DNA of 7,421 nt from CAYNYI01 sp964401455. Its GTDB lineage: Bacteria; Fibrobacterota; OXYB2-FULL-49-7; CAYNYI01. Both the position numbers and the translations under genes were made by a program. The stretch lies in assembly GCA_964401455.1 (NCBI GenBank), contig CAYNYI010000122.1:1-7421 (forward strand), given 5' to 3'. Of the stretch, positions 1 through 5,920 are shown piece by piece; position 1 is the stretch's first letter, and each line of letters opens with the position of its first letter. The notes under the pieces were generated by a model. That model made no database searches and was not told the DNA's origin. It saw nothing but the letters and a program-made list of their open reading frames with translations.

Positions 1-1
1 C

Positions 2-400
2 GAAATTGAACGGGATACAGACCCTGACGCTGAAAAAGCCGCAAGAAACGGCATCCTTCCCTTAAGTTTCAGCTTAGGAATTTCTTACCGGTACAGAGCT
101 GACCAGGATAAAGAGTTTAATGAATTCAGAAAAACCAAAAATTTCAGACTTAGCCTCAGCTCAAGGTTCAGCCTGACCAGAACACTTTCTGTAAGGCATT
201 CAGCGAGCTTTGACATGGCGCGTAACCGACTTATCGACCAGACCTTCAACTTCACCAAGGATCTTCACTGCTGGTCCGCAATGCTGAACTGGGTACCGAC
301 CGGGTACCGTTCAGGCTACTACTTCAAGATTTATATTAAAGACCTTGAAGACATTAAATTTGAGCGGGAAGGCGGAGAGGCCGGAAAATATCTCAGGTAG
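2..400 (+). CDS. lptD: LPS assembly outer-membrane protein LptD, C-terminal fragment (5' end outside window)
   Basis: The reading frame is open from position 2 to a TAG at 398-400, giving about 132 residues with no plausible start, so the gene begins upstream of the window. LptD is the outer-membrane beta-barrel that, with the lipoprotein LptE, inserts lipopolysaccharide into the outer leaflet. Visible support is the alternating polar/hydrophobic barrel-strand pattern (for example 'FSLGISYRYRA', 'LSLSSRFSLT', 'LSVRHSASFDM'). It also has the terminal block 'DLHCWSAMLNWVPTGYRSG' followed by a final strand 'YYFKIYIKDLEDIKFER', which resembles the end of FCB-group LptD proteins from family knowledge. 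An internal ATG at 215 is not a gene start, because the frame continues upstream with the same character. The last 8 bp overlap the convergent thpR gene. The alternative is another large barrel of the OstA/LptD superfamily. Confidence 0.8.
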   Translation, partial: EIERDTDPDAEKAARNGILPLSFSLGISYRYRADQDKEFNEFRKTKNFRLSLSSRFSLTRTLSVRHSASFDMARNRLIDQTFNFTKDLHCWSAMLNWVPTGYRSGYYFKIYIKDLEDIKFEREGGEAGKYLR

Positions 401-935
401 TCCCCCTTAGAGGAAATATCGAAATTTTTTCATAAACGGGCCCTGAATTTTTAAGAGTCGATTTATAAAGCCAAAATTCATTAATTTCAAATTTTTTATC
501 GGCAAGCATGCCTTCCGGTAACTCAGGCACTGCCTTTATTTTTTTTTTGCTCCTTAAAAGCGTTGCATGAGGCAAGAATTCAGACCTGATGCTCTCAGCC
601 ATGCCTGAGCGTTTGTAAATATCCCCGGAAATCTCAGAGAACCGTTTTGCCGGGGAAAATACCGCAAACAGCATTGACCCACGATTCTTATTTATTATAC
701 GGAAAAAATCCTTATCAGGCAAAGCCAAAAATGGCGAGAAAGAATGGGACGACTCCTGACATGCGAAATGGATTTTTCCCATTTCATCTTCTTTAATCTC
801 CCCGAAAAATGAAAGCGTTATGTGGATATTATCTATGGCCGTAATCCTGCTGTTCTGACCACATAACGGTCCGCAGCAAGCTGATAATTGATATTTCAAT
901 TGTTCTGGTATCTCAATACCGGTAAAAAGCCTCAT
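393..935 (-). CDS. thpR: RNA 2',3'-cyclic phosphodiesterase (2'-5' RNA ligase / LigT family)
   Basis: This is a 180-residue protein, the usual size for the ThpR/LigT branch of the 2H phosphoesterases. These enzymes open 2',3'-cyclic phosphates on RNA in the cytoplasm; several also show 2'-5' ligase activity in vitro. Both catalytic HxTx tetrapeptides are present: H38-I-T-L within 'IDNIHITLSFFGE' and H123-A-T-L within 'FLPHATLLRS'. The N-terminus 'MRLFTGIEIPE' matches the family's typical first strand (RxFvaiexP), which fixes the start. An AAGGA ribosome binding site (946-950) lies 10 nt upstream of the ATG. Just after the second motif an A10 run (minus strand, 539-548) encodes Lys-Lys-Lys. 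It is divergent from the 982 gene (46 bp apart) and convergent with lptD (8-bp overlap), so it is probably a single-gene transcript. Confidence 0.9.
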   Translation of the reverse strand: MRLFTGIEIPEQLKYQLSACCGPLCGQNSRITAIDNIHITLSFFGEIKEDEMGKIHFACQESSHSFSPFLALPDKDFFRIINKNRGSMLFAVFSPAKRFSEISGDIYKRSGMAESIRSEFLPHATLLRSKKKIKAVPELPEGMLADKKFEINEFWLYKSTLKNSGPVYEKISIFPLRGTT

Positions 936-981
936 TTTTTTCTAATCCTTCAAGATTAAAATTATTTATTTTCGAAAACGT

Positions 982-1770
982 ATGAATTTAAAAATAAGTC
1001 TATTTCAGCTGCTTGCCAACTGGATCATTGTTCTGTCCGCGATAACCCCGGCAAAGGACATTGTTCTGGCTTCATCAACTATTTACGGGCAGGCAGTAAA
1101 GGCCTCCCGAAGCAAATATGTAACAAAACTTCCGCAACTTGATATAATAGAGTCTCTTTATAAACGCTACCGTAATGATCCAAGAATGGTTTCAGGCGGC
1201 GATAACATAATAATAAAAGGATACTATTTTTCGAGGGCTTTCGGCAAAGCCGGGCATCTCTTTAAAAAAGATGAGAAAGAAAAGATGCTGAAAAGCAGGA
1301 TCCGTCCTCCGGAGATAAAATACTCCTTTTTCGAGGCGGTCAGACTATCTTCATATTCCGGAAAAAGGGCACTTTCAATCACCCTGAAAAAAGCATATAT
1401 TCAGGAAATACCATATACTTTCGGCGCGAAATTCGCGCTTCAGAAAAATATAAAGGGTACCATCAGATCGGGGAAAAAAGAAAATATTACCGAGGTCGTT
1501 TTTTACAGCACTGAATATGTTAAGTTTGATCCTCCGGGAATCGCGTTTTTTGTTCCTGACATTGATGTAAAGTTGGTGTCATTTGTGAGAAAAAACGGAA
1601 ATACATTTGGATTTGTAACAGGAAGACGAAGCGGCAACAGAAAAAAATTTGTATCGGTCTGCTACAACCTTTCAACGTGCGCCAAATCGAGCATGAAAAC
1701 TTATAATCTTACATACAGTCAATACAGAAAAAAACTGAATAACGCTGATTACTTTGGATTTGTTAATTAA
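982..1770 (+). CDS. Unrecognised basic, probably exported protein
   Basis: I do not recognise this 262-residue protein. It starts with a hydrophobic stretch at about residues 4-22 (LKISLFQLLANWIIVLSAI) ending in 'SAITPAKD'. That could be a signal peptide cleaved near residue 24 or an uncleaved anchor; the positive charge before it is minimal. The rest is strongly basic: I count about 45 Lys+Arg against about 18 Asp+Glu. It is rich in Tyr, Ser and short beta-like stretches, with two cysteines (C227 and C233) that could form a disulfide in the periplasm. No catalytic motif is evident. No Shine-Dalgarno is visible before the ATG, so the start is chosen by the hydrophobic N-terminus and the 46-bp divergent spacer. 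Its TAA lies in the palindrome TTAATTAA shared with the convergent lipoprotein gene. A real gene is likely because the frame is long, the N-terminus is secretory and coding looks continuous. Confidence 0.7.
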   Translation: MNLKISLFQLLANWIIVLSAITPAKDIVLASSTIYGQAVKASRSKYVTKLPQLDIIESLYKRYRNDPRMVSGGDNIIIKGYYFSRAFGKAGHLFKKDEKEKMLKSRIRPPEIKYSFFEAVRLSSYSGKRALSITLKKAYIQEIPYTFGAKFALQKNIKGTIRSGKKENITEVVFYSTEYVKFDPPGIAFFVPDIDVKLVSFVRKNGNTFGFVTGRRSGNRKKFVSVCYNLSTCAKSSMKTYNLTYSQYRKKLNNADYFGFVN

Positions 1771-2305
1771 CTACCAGATTTGTGGCCGCATAAACATTGT
1801 GATAGTCAACAACTGAGGATGCGCAGTGCTGCAGGCTTTTATGTGATTTACCATCAATCTGAAGAACAGAGTAACCGTTATCGAAATTTATGATGCGGGC
1901 GAAAGCCCTACCGGACTTACCGCGATACTTATAATTAATCTTCTTTAGAATACTGTTGTTCTTGCGATTTCCAAAGAGAATCAGATTGCTTCTATAAAAA
2001 ACCACCGGAAGCCCTTTGTCGGAAACAATCGTCACCCTGCTTTTATTTCCCCTTTTTTCGTAAAGAGAATTGAATTTTCTCATTAAAAATGAAACAGCCC
2101 ATTGATACTGCTCCTTATAATCGCTGTTAACGACAATATAAAGAGGCTTGTCGTATTCAACACAATATTCAACAAAATCACCAATACTCCTGAAACTTTC
2201 TTCCGGTCCCATTATTCTGTATCCGGATCTTACAAGCGAAGAATTGCCGCCGCATCCGGCCAGAAGAAAAACAAGGAAGATAAAAATACTGGTAATGGGC
2301 TTCAC
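1763..2305 (-). CDS. Putative small lipoprotein of unknown function
   Basis: This 180-residue protein has a textbook lipoprotein signal: K2, a hydrophobic run at residues 5-15 and a lipobox L15-A-G-C18. After lipidation at C18 it would be anchored on the periplasmic side; G19-G20 gives no Asp+2 inner-membrane retention signal of the E. coli type. The start is GTG (2303-2305), with AGGAA (2309-2313) just upstream. The mature part has alternating beta/alpha character. One segment, 'SNLILFGNRKNNSILKKI' (residues 106-123), resembles the 'NLILFGxPxxN' block I associate with small Rossmann-like domains in some secreted hydrolases. No active site is visible, and that similarity is weak and inferential. 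The gene is convergent with the basic exported protein (8-bp overlap) and divergent from the yycJ-like gene. Co-function with the 982 product is possible but unproven. Confidence 0.72.
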   Translation of the reverse strand: MKPITSIFIFLVFLLAGCGGNSSLVRSGYRIMGPEESFRSIGDFVEYCVEYDKPLYIVVNSDYKEQYQWAVSFLMRKFNSLYEKRGNKSRVTIVSDKGLPVVFYRSNLILFGNRKNNSILKKINYKYRGKSGRAFARIINFDNGYSVLQIDGKSHKSLQHCASSVVDYHNVYAATNLVVN

Positions 2306-2400
2306 TTATTCCTACAATTTTTACAATTTATGAAATACTATAACTAATAATAATAAATTATGGCCTCCTTGACCAAAAAAAAGTATATTATTTTCGATCA

Positions 2401-2421
2401 GATGTTGAGCATTACAACATC
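2401..2421. repeat. Perfect 7-bp inverted repeat in leader of yycJ-like gene
   Basis: GATGTTG (2401-2407) and CAACATC (2415-2421) are exact reverse complements separated by 7 nt (AGCATTA). The element ends 31 bp before the family-consistent start at 2453. It could be an operator for a dimeric regulator or an RNA hairpin in the leader. If translation really starts at 2360 the element would be inside the coding sequence, and its symmetry would be harder to explain. Confidence 0.45.
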
Positions 2422-2452
2422 AGCCTTGAAATTTGGCAAAATATCAGTCTAT

Positions 2453-3274
2453 ATGGAAATAAAAGTTCAAGTACTTGCCAGTACAAGCAGCGGAAATTCG
2501 ACTCTTATATGGGCTGACAATAAAGCGGTGCTTGTAGACTGCGGTATCGGCATAAGAAGAATACGACGCTGCCTTCTGGACTGCGGACTTTCACTCAGTG
2601 ATATATCCTCTGTTATTATAACCCACTCTCACGGCGACCATATAAACCCAACAACAGCCAAAAATCTAATTAGCTCCAAAATACCACTGTACTTCAGCCG
2701 ACCTGTACTGCGCCATCTTTCCGGTAAACACAAATTTCTTATACAGGCGCAAAGAAACGGTCTGGCGAATACTTTCGGAGAACATCCGTTTTTATCAGGG
2801 GAATTTAATATACGAGCATTCAAAGTCCGACATGACTCAGCCGGAGGATGCGTAGGTTTTTCAATATGCCTGCGCCGGGGAAACAAAGTAAAAAAAATTA
2901 CTGTCTCAACCGATATTGCCTCAGCCGGCCCTGAGTTAATACCTTGTTTTATCGATTCAGATATTATAATTATCGAGTCAAACCATGACCGACAAATGCT
3001 AATGAACTCTTCCAGGCCGGCAATTCTTAAAAAAAGAATAACGGAAAAGGGACATTTATCTAATGATGAGGCAGCTGAATTTATATCACAGGTAATAAAA
3101 GTTTCAAAATGTCCTCCTCTGAAAATTGGACTTGCCCACATAAGCGAAGAATGTAATAACCATGAAATAGCCGTAAGAACCATGAAAAATGCTCTCAAAA
3201 AGTCCGGTTGTTCTGCCACAGAAATATTTCTTACGTATAAATCCAGACCTTCCGAAATAATATGTCTTACTTGA
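2453..3274 (+). CDS. yycJ: YycJ/WalJ-like metallo-beta-lactamase-fold hydrolase
   Basis: This is a cytoplasmic MBL-fold hydrolase of the YycJ/VicX (WalJ) family, 273 residues from the start chosen here. The family is a predicted dinuclear-metal nuclease or phosphodiesterase, linked in Firmicutes to the WalRK operon and to DNA repair or replication phenotypes. Visible motifs, numbered from this start, are the opening strand with 'VLASTSSGNST' (family LaSGSsGNs), the metal motif H58-S-H60-G-D62-H63 in 'IITHSHGDHIN', H127-D in 'VRHDSAGG', D154 in 'VSTDIAS', 'ESNHDRQML' and 'GHLSN' (H201), and H229 in 'LAHISEECNN'. All expected metal ligands are present. The frame stays open upstream to an ATG at 2360 (304 residues), but those 31 extra residues have no family counterpart, and neither start has a clear Shine-Dalgarno. 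It is co-directional with the M23 gene 120 bp downstream, with a likely terminator between. The function in this host is inferred only. Confidence 0.88.
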   Translation: MEIKVQVLASTSSGNSTLIWADNKAVLVDCGIGIRRIRRCLLDCGLSLSDISSVIITHSHGDHINPTTAKNLISSKIPLYFSRPVLRHLSGKHKFLIQAQRNGLANTFGEHPFLSGEFNIRAFKVRHDSAGGCVGFSICLRRGNKVKKITVSTDIASAGPELIPCFIDSDIIIIESNHDRQMLMNSSRPAILKKRITEKGHLSNDEAAEFISQVIKVSKCPPLKIGLAHISEECNNHEIAVRTMKNALKKSGCSATEIFLTYKSRPSEIICLT

Positions 3275-3300
3275 AAACATTGCATTCTGCATTGTTTTTT
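3274..3300 (+). terminator. Probable intrinsic terminator after yycJ-like gene
   Basis: Arms AAAACA-T-TGCA (3274-3284) and TGCA-T-TGTTTT (3288-3298) pair around a TTC triloop (3285-3287), with a single T-T mismatch in the middle of the stem. A T-run (3295-3300) overlaps the distal arm and follows it. The stem is AT-rich and so probably a weak terminator. The left arm begins at the last base of the TGA stop. It would reduce read-through into the M23 gene. Confidence 0.5.
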
Positions 3301-3394
3301 CCTATATCCTTTGTCCTGCCATAAAGCTATCTTATTTTTTTACAACTTCTTAGATTAAGGCGCAATATTTGCTTTTAAATTTACGGAGATATTT

Positions 3395-4276
3395 ATGAGG
3401 AATTTTAACAAAAACGTGACTATTTATATCCGATTCTCCGGCAGCATGTACAAAATTTTGTTGGGGACTTTTGTTGTTTTGTCTTTAGTTTCAATCCTCA
3501 GCGTTCTTTTTCTCAAGATAACCGAAACTTCATATAATAAAAAGATCCACAGCCTCTCTTTGTCTTTTCAGAAAATTACCGACAAAACAAATAAACAAAA
3601 GAGAATGTTAAAAAAGACCTCCATACTGATTTCAGAATCCTTCGATTTTGGCAATGCCATGCTGACATACTCAGGTTCATCTCCTGTTCCTCCGGAAGTA
3701 AAACTTGCCGGAACAGGTGGACCGGGTTTGAAAGAAGGAAAAGCAGCCAGCAGGAAATACATTGAAATATTTTCACCCGCCGGTAAGATCGAGCGACAAC
3801 ATAATATCCTTAAAGATTTGATGTCCCGTCTATCCCTCCGCTTTCAGTCCATTAAGGAAGATATTGACAATACCCCGTCATACAGGCCGGCAGAAGGCGC
3901 TGTAACTTCAGGGTTCGGGCTGCGCTTTCATCCTATTCTTCATGAGTTGAGAATGCATATGGGAATGGATATCAAGGGCCCTATCGGGACACCTGTACAT
4001 GCAGCTGCATCGGGTACGATATCTGTTAATCTCAAAGCTCACGGATACGGAAAAATGGTTAGAATTTCTCATTCCGGGAATTATAGTTCCGCTTATTGCC
4101 ACCTGAGCTCAATTATTGTTAAAGATAAACAATATGTGAAAAAAGGAGAAATAATTGGATATATCGGCAATTCGGGTTTATCCGCCGGCCCTCATCTTCA
4201 TTTCGAAATAAGGAAAAACCGGACTCCCGTGAATCCAGAAAAATATATCTGCGATGCTTCTTATTGCGTGGATTAA
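3395..4276 (+). CDS. Membrane-anchored M23 family peptidoglycan endopeptidase
   Basis: This 293-residue protein has a C-terminal LytM/M23 domain (about residues 164-285) that should cleave peptide cross-links in the periplasmic cell wall. One N-terminal transmembrane helix (about residues 19-41) gives an N-in/C-out single-pass topology. Helical, charged segments follow (about 45-85 and 117-158), possibly coiled coil, separated by a Gly/Pro-rich linker (93-115). All active-site residues are present. The zinc ligands are H188 and D192 in 'RMHMGMDIKGPIGTPVHA' and H269 in 'GPHLHFEI'; the general-base histidines are H236 ('YCHLSS') and H267. It should therefore be an active enzyme, not a degenerate EnvC/NlpD-type activator. 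GGAG (3385-3388) lies 6 nt before the ATG and fixes the start. No convincing promoter is seen in the 94 bp after the upstream terminator. The gene ends convergently with queE in a shared TTAA. Confidence 0.92.
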   Translation: MRNFNKNVTIYIRFSGSMYKILLGTFVVLSLVSILSVLFLKITETSYNKKIHSLSLSFQKITDKTNKQKRMLKKTSILISESFDFGNAMLTYSGSSPVPPEVKLAGTGGPGLKEGKAASRKYIEIFSPAGKIERQHNILKDLMSRLSLRFQSIKEDIDNTPSYRPAEGAVTSGFGLRFHPILHELRMHMGMDIKGPIGTPVHAAASGTISVNLKAHGYGKMVRISHSGNYSSAYCHLSSIIVKDKQYVKKGEIIGYIGNSGLSAGPHLHFEIRKNRTPVNPEKYICDASYCVD

Positions 4277-4917
4277 ACTCCCCTGTCTCTTCCGGGCCAT
4301 ATGTATTTATGAAGCTGAATCTGAAGCCGTACTCTAATACGGTCTTCTTTTATCCAAAGGGCCAATTTTTCAGGTTCCATTTTTTTGTATGCCGGACTGA
4401 AAATAATTTCCGATGTTTTTTGCGTTAATTTCCACTCGCTTACTTTTTTCAATGCCCATTCATAGTCGTCCCGTCCGGTTATCACGAATTTGATCTCATC
4501 TTCGGGACTGATATGAAGAAGATTTTCAAAAAGAAAATCAGGATTTCCGCTGCCGGGAGTTTTAATATCGATTATTTTTTTAACCTCAATCGGCAGTCCG
4601 GAAACATCCATAGAGCCATTTGTCTCTATCAAAACCTTAATCCCCTTTTTTAAAAGCGCATTAGAGAGCGAAATACAATCTTGCATAAGAGGCTCTCCTC
4701 CCGTTATCTCAGCCAATCCCGCTCCTGATAAAACAGCTTCATTTAAAAGATTATCAAGCGTCATAATTTTGAATTCAGAACCTTTTGCGGCATATAAAGT
4801 ATCGCAATATGAGCAGGAGAGATTACATCCCGCCATCCGTATAAAATAGCATAACAGACCTTGCATGGAGGACTCGCCCTGTATCGACGTGAAAGTTTCC
4901 GTAACCGCATATTCCAT
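4273..4917 (-). CDS. queE: 7-carboxy-7-deazaguanine synthase QueE (radical SAM)
   Basis: QueE is a radical S-adenosylmethionine enzyme that converts 6-carboxytetrahydropterin to 7-carboxy-7-deazaguanine, the committed step toward queuosine and other 7-deazapurines. The protein is 214 residues, normal for the family. Motifs: the N-terminal 'TETFTSIQGESS' substrate/cap segment, the 4Fe-4S triad C31-x3-C35-x2-C38 in 'GCNLSCSYCDT', the SAM-binding 'EITGGEPLMQ' (residues 70-79), 'LIETNGS' (96-102), 'IDIKTPGSG' and the C-terminal 'QLHKYIWP', which is diagnostic of QueE. The cysteine spacing is the canonical CxxxCxxC. The gene is the second in a two-gene minus-strand operon: its ATG is 2 bp after the stop of the metalloenzyme gene, and its GGAGG is inside that gene. 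No queC, queD or queF is in the window, so the rest of the pathway must lie elsewhere. Confidence 0.95.
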   Translation of the reverse strand: MEYAVTETFTSIQGESSMQGLLCYFIRMAGCNLSCSYCDTLYAAKGSEFKIMTLDNLLNEAVLSGAGLAEITGGEPLMQDCISLSNALLKKGIKVLIETNGSMDVSGLPIEVKKIIDIKTPGSGNPDFLFENLLHISPEDEIKFVITGRDDYEWALKKVSEWKLTQKTSEIIFSPAYKKMEPEKLALWIKEDRIRVRLQIQLHKYIWPGRDRGV

Positions 4918-4919
4918 AA

Positions 4920-5810
4920 TTATTTCCTCCAGAAGTCGTTCATTTTTTTCCTTACTTCGGTAATATCTTTGATATTCATGAAAAGCTCACAGCCTTTTCC
5001 GGCGGAAATTACAGGAACAGAATTCATTGTATGCCCTTTCGTACTTATATCCTCGGCATTGCCGTGATCACTCGTTAATAAAAAAGTATAATCGCGAAGA
5101 TCGGCCTCGCGCATAAGTTTTTTTATAAAAGCACTCAATATTCTCGCGGTTTCTTCAGCGTAGTCCCGATTTGCCAGATGCCCCGCCCTGTCTGTCAAAA
5201 TAGACTCAAAAAGTACAAGATCAAACCGTTCCAGAAGGCGGATGAGTCTGCCAGCGGCTTCTTCCGGATCAATAAAATTTTCTTTTTCAGAAGGATATCC
5301 TTTTCCCGTTATATCCCAGTATACTGAATTTCCAAGAACGAGGTCTTCCTCAGTCATGAAATCAAGACCTGCTGATATCGCACAACGGGTCGTAACAGAA
5401 TGTTTTCTTCTTCCTTTATAAACATCCTCAAAGTACTTTTCCGAAAATGCGTTAGCGAAGCATGGCTTATAACCTGAAGATTTTGAATCAATAAGAATAT
5501 TCCCGGAATCTATAATATCACCAAGCGTTTTTCCGGGAAAACCGTGTTTATGGCAGCCAAGTTCTTTCTGAGAATTGATTCCTGTAAAAAGCGAGGTCTG
5601 CCCCGTCGCGCTCTGTGGAAAACCGGGCACACCCAGACAAGCGTCCGCGGCAGTAATTCCGGAACGTCCAAAAAAGTTCGAATACCCTAGAACAGGCAAA
5701 CCGGATTGCAACCCGGCTATTCCGGAAAAATAATTATCATGTCCGGCCGGAGCGAGGCCAAAACCATCCAGAAAAAAGAATATTATTTTTTTCACCGGAT
5801 TAAATATCAC
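4920..5810 (-). CDS. Alkaline-phosphatase-superfamily metalloenzyme, PGM/phosphopentomutase-like, function unknown
   Basis: This 296-residue protein belongs to the metalloenzyme branch of the alkaline phosphatase superfamily, which includes cofactor-independent phosphoglycerate mutase and phosphopentomutase. Motifs in order: D15 in 'FFFLDGFGLA' (first metal ligand); 'PQSATGQTSLFTG', where S67 aligns with the iPGM nucleophile serine (NSEVGH); D207 and H211 in 'TDRAGHLANRD'; D248-H249 in 'LLTSDHGNAED'; and H260 in 'KGHTMNSVPV'. All predicted dimetal ligands are present. At under 300 residues it is far shorter than iPGM (about 510) and PPM (about 390), so the inserted cap is small (roughly residues 85-180) and the substrate cannot be deduced. 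It is more likely a phosphatase or mutase on an unknown substrate than a glycolytic PGM. The start is GTG (5808-5810) with a weak, distant AAGG; a second in-frame GTG lies 5 codons in. It is the first gene of the operon with queE. Confidence 0.85.
   Translation of the reverse strand: MIFNPVKKIIFFFLDGFGLAPAGHDNYFSGIAGLQSGLPVLGYSNFFGRSGITAADACLGVPGFPQSATGQTSLFTGINSQKELGCHKHGFPGKTLGDIIDSGNILIDSKSSGYKPCFANAFSEKYFEDVYKGRRKHSVTTRCAISAGLDFMTEEDLVLGNSVYWDITGKGYPSEKENFIDPEEAAGRLIRLLERFDLVLFESILTDRAGHLANRDYAEETARILSAFIKKLMREADLRDYTFLLTSDHGNAEDISTKGHTMNSVPVISAGKGCELFMNIKDITEVRKKMNDFWRK
4926..4930 (-). promoter_or_regulatory. Shine-Dalgarno of queE inside the upstream gene's end
   Basis: GGAGG on the minus strand lies 8 nt before the queE ATG and within the Trp-Arg codons just before the stop of the metalloenzyme gene. 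Ribosomes finishing the upstream gene would therefore sit on the queE initiation site, which is consistent with translational coupling. Coupling itself is inferred. Confidence 0.75.
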
Positions 5811-5850
5811 TTATTGAGCGCCTTATCCGCAAACCTTAAACTATTTTACA

Positions 5851-5880
5851 TTGATATTTCATTTATATTTTATTTATAAT
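5851..5880 (+). promoter_or_regulatory. Sigma70-type promoter for Na+/phosphate cotransporter gene
   Basis: TTGATA (5851-5856) and a perfect TATAAT (5875-5880) are separated by 18 bp in very AT-rich DNA. Transcription would start near 5886-5888, leaving a leader of about 35 nt before the ATG at 5921. The spacer between the divergent genes (5811-5920) must also hold the promoter of the metalloenzyme-queE operon. On that strand I see only a poor TAAAAT (5848-5843) without a recognisable -35. Confidence 0.65.
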
Positions 5881-5881
5881 A

Positions 5882-5912
5882 CTCCAGATTTTCAATAAAC
5901 ACTTTCTGGAGG
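5882..5912 (+). promoter_or_regulatory. Inverted repeat including the Shine-Dalgarno of the phosphate cotransporter gene
   Basis: CTCCAGA (5882-5888) and TCTGGAG (5905-5911) are exact reverse complements separated by 16 nt. The right arm contains most of the GGAGG (5908-5912) that serves the ATG at 5921 with an 8-nt spacing. On RNA the arms could hide the ribosome binding site; on DNA they could form an operator just downstream of the -10. With the predicted start near 5887 most of the left arm would not be transcribed, which favours the DNA-operator reading or chance. Confidence 0.4.
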
Positions 5913-5920
5913 CGATATTA

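Noticed and set aside
291..309. Direct repeat GGGTACCG twice, 11 bp apart
   Set aside because: It lies inside the conserved Trp-Val-Pro-Thr-Gly-Tyr-Arg block of lptD. The spacing is not a multiple of 3 and nothing flanks it to suggest a mobile element, so chance codon similarity is enough.
215..400. Small gene starting at ATG 215
   Set aside because: The same frame is open and barrel-like from position 2, there is no ribosome binding site before 215, and the family pattern spans the ATG. It is internal to lptD.
2320..2350. Candidate promoter TTTACA ... TATAAC upstream of the yycJ-like gene
   Set aside because: The hexamers are only 13 bp apart. Other pairings in this AT-rich spacer match the consensus poorly, so no promoter is called.
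2629..3285. 218-residue minus-strand open frame
   Set aside because: It is antisense to the yycJ-like gene, whose metal-binding motifs are complete in the plus frame. The antisense translation has no coherent features.
5811..5880. Possible preQ1 riboswitch in the leader of the metalloenzyme-queE operon
   Set aside because: The minus-strand leader is short and very AT-rich. I could not find the C-rich stem-loop followed by an A-rich tail and pairing segment expected of a preQ1 aptamer.
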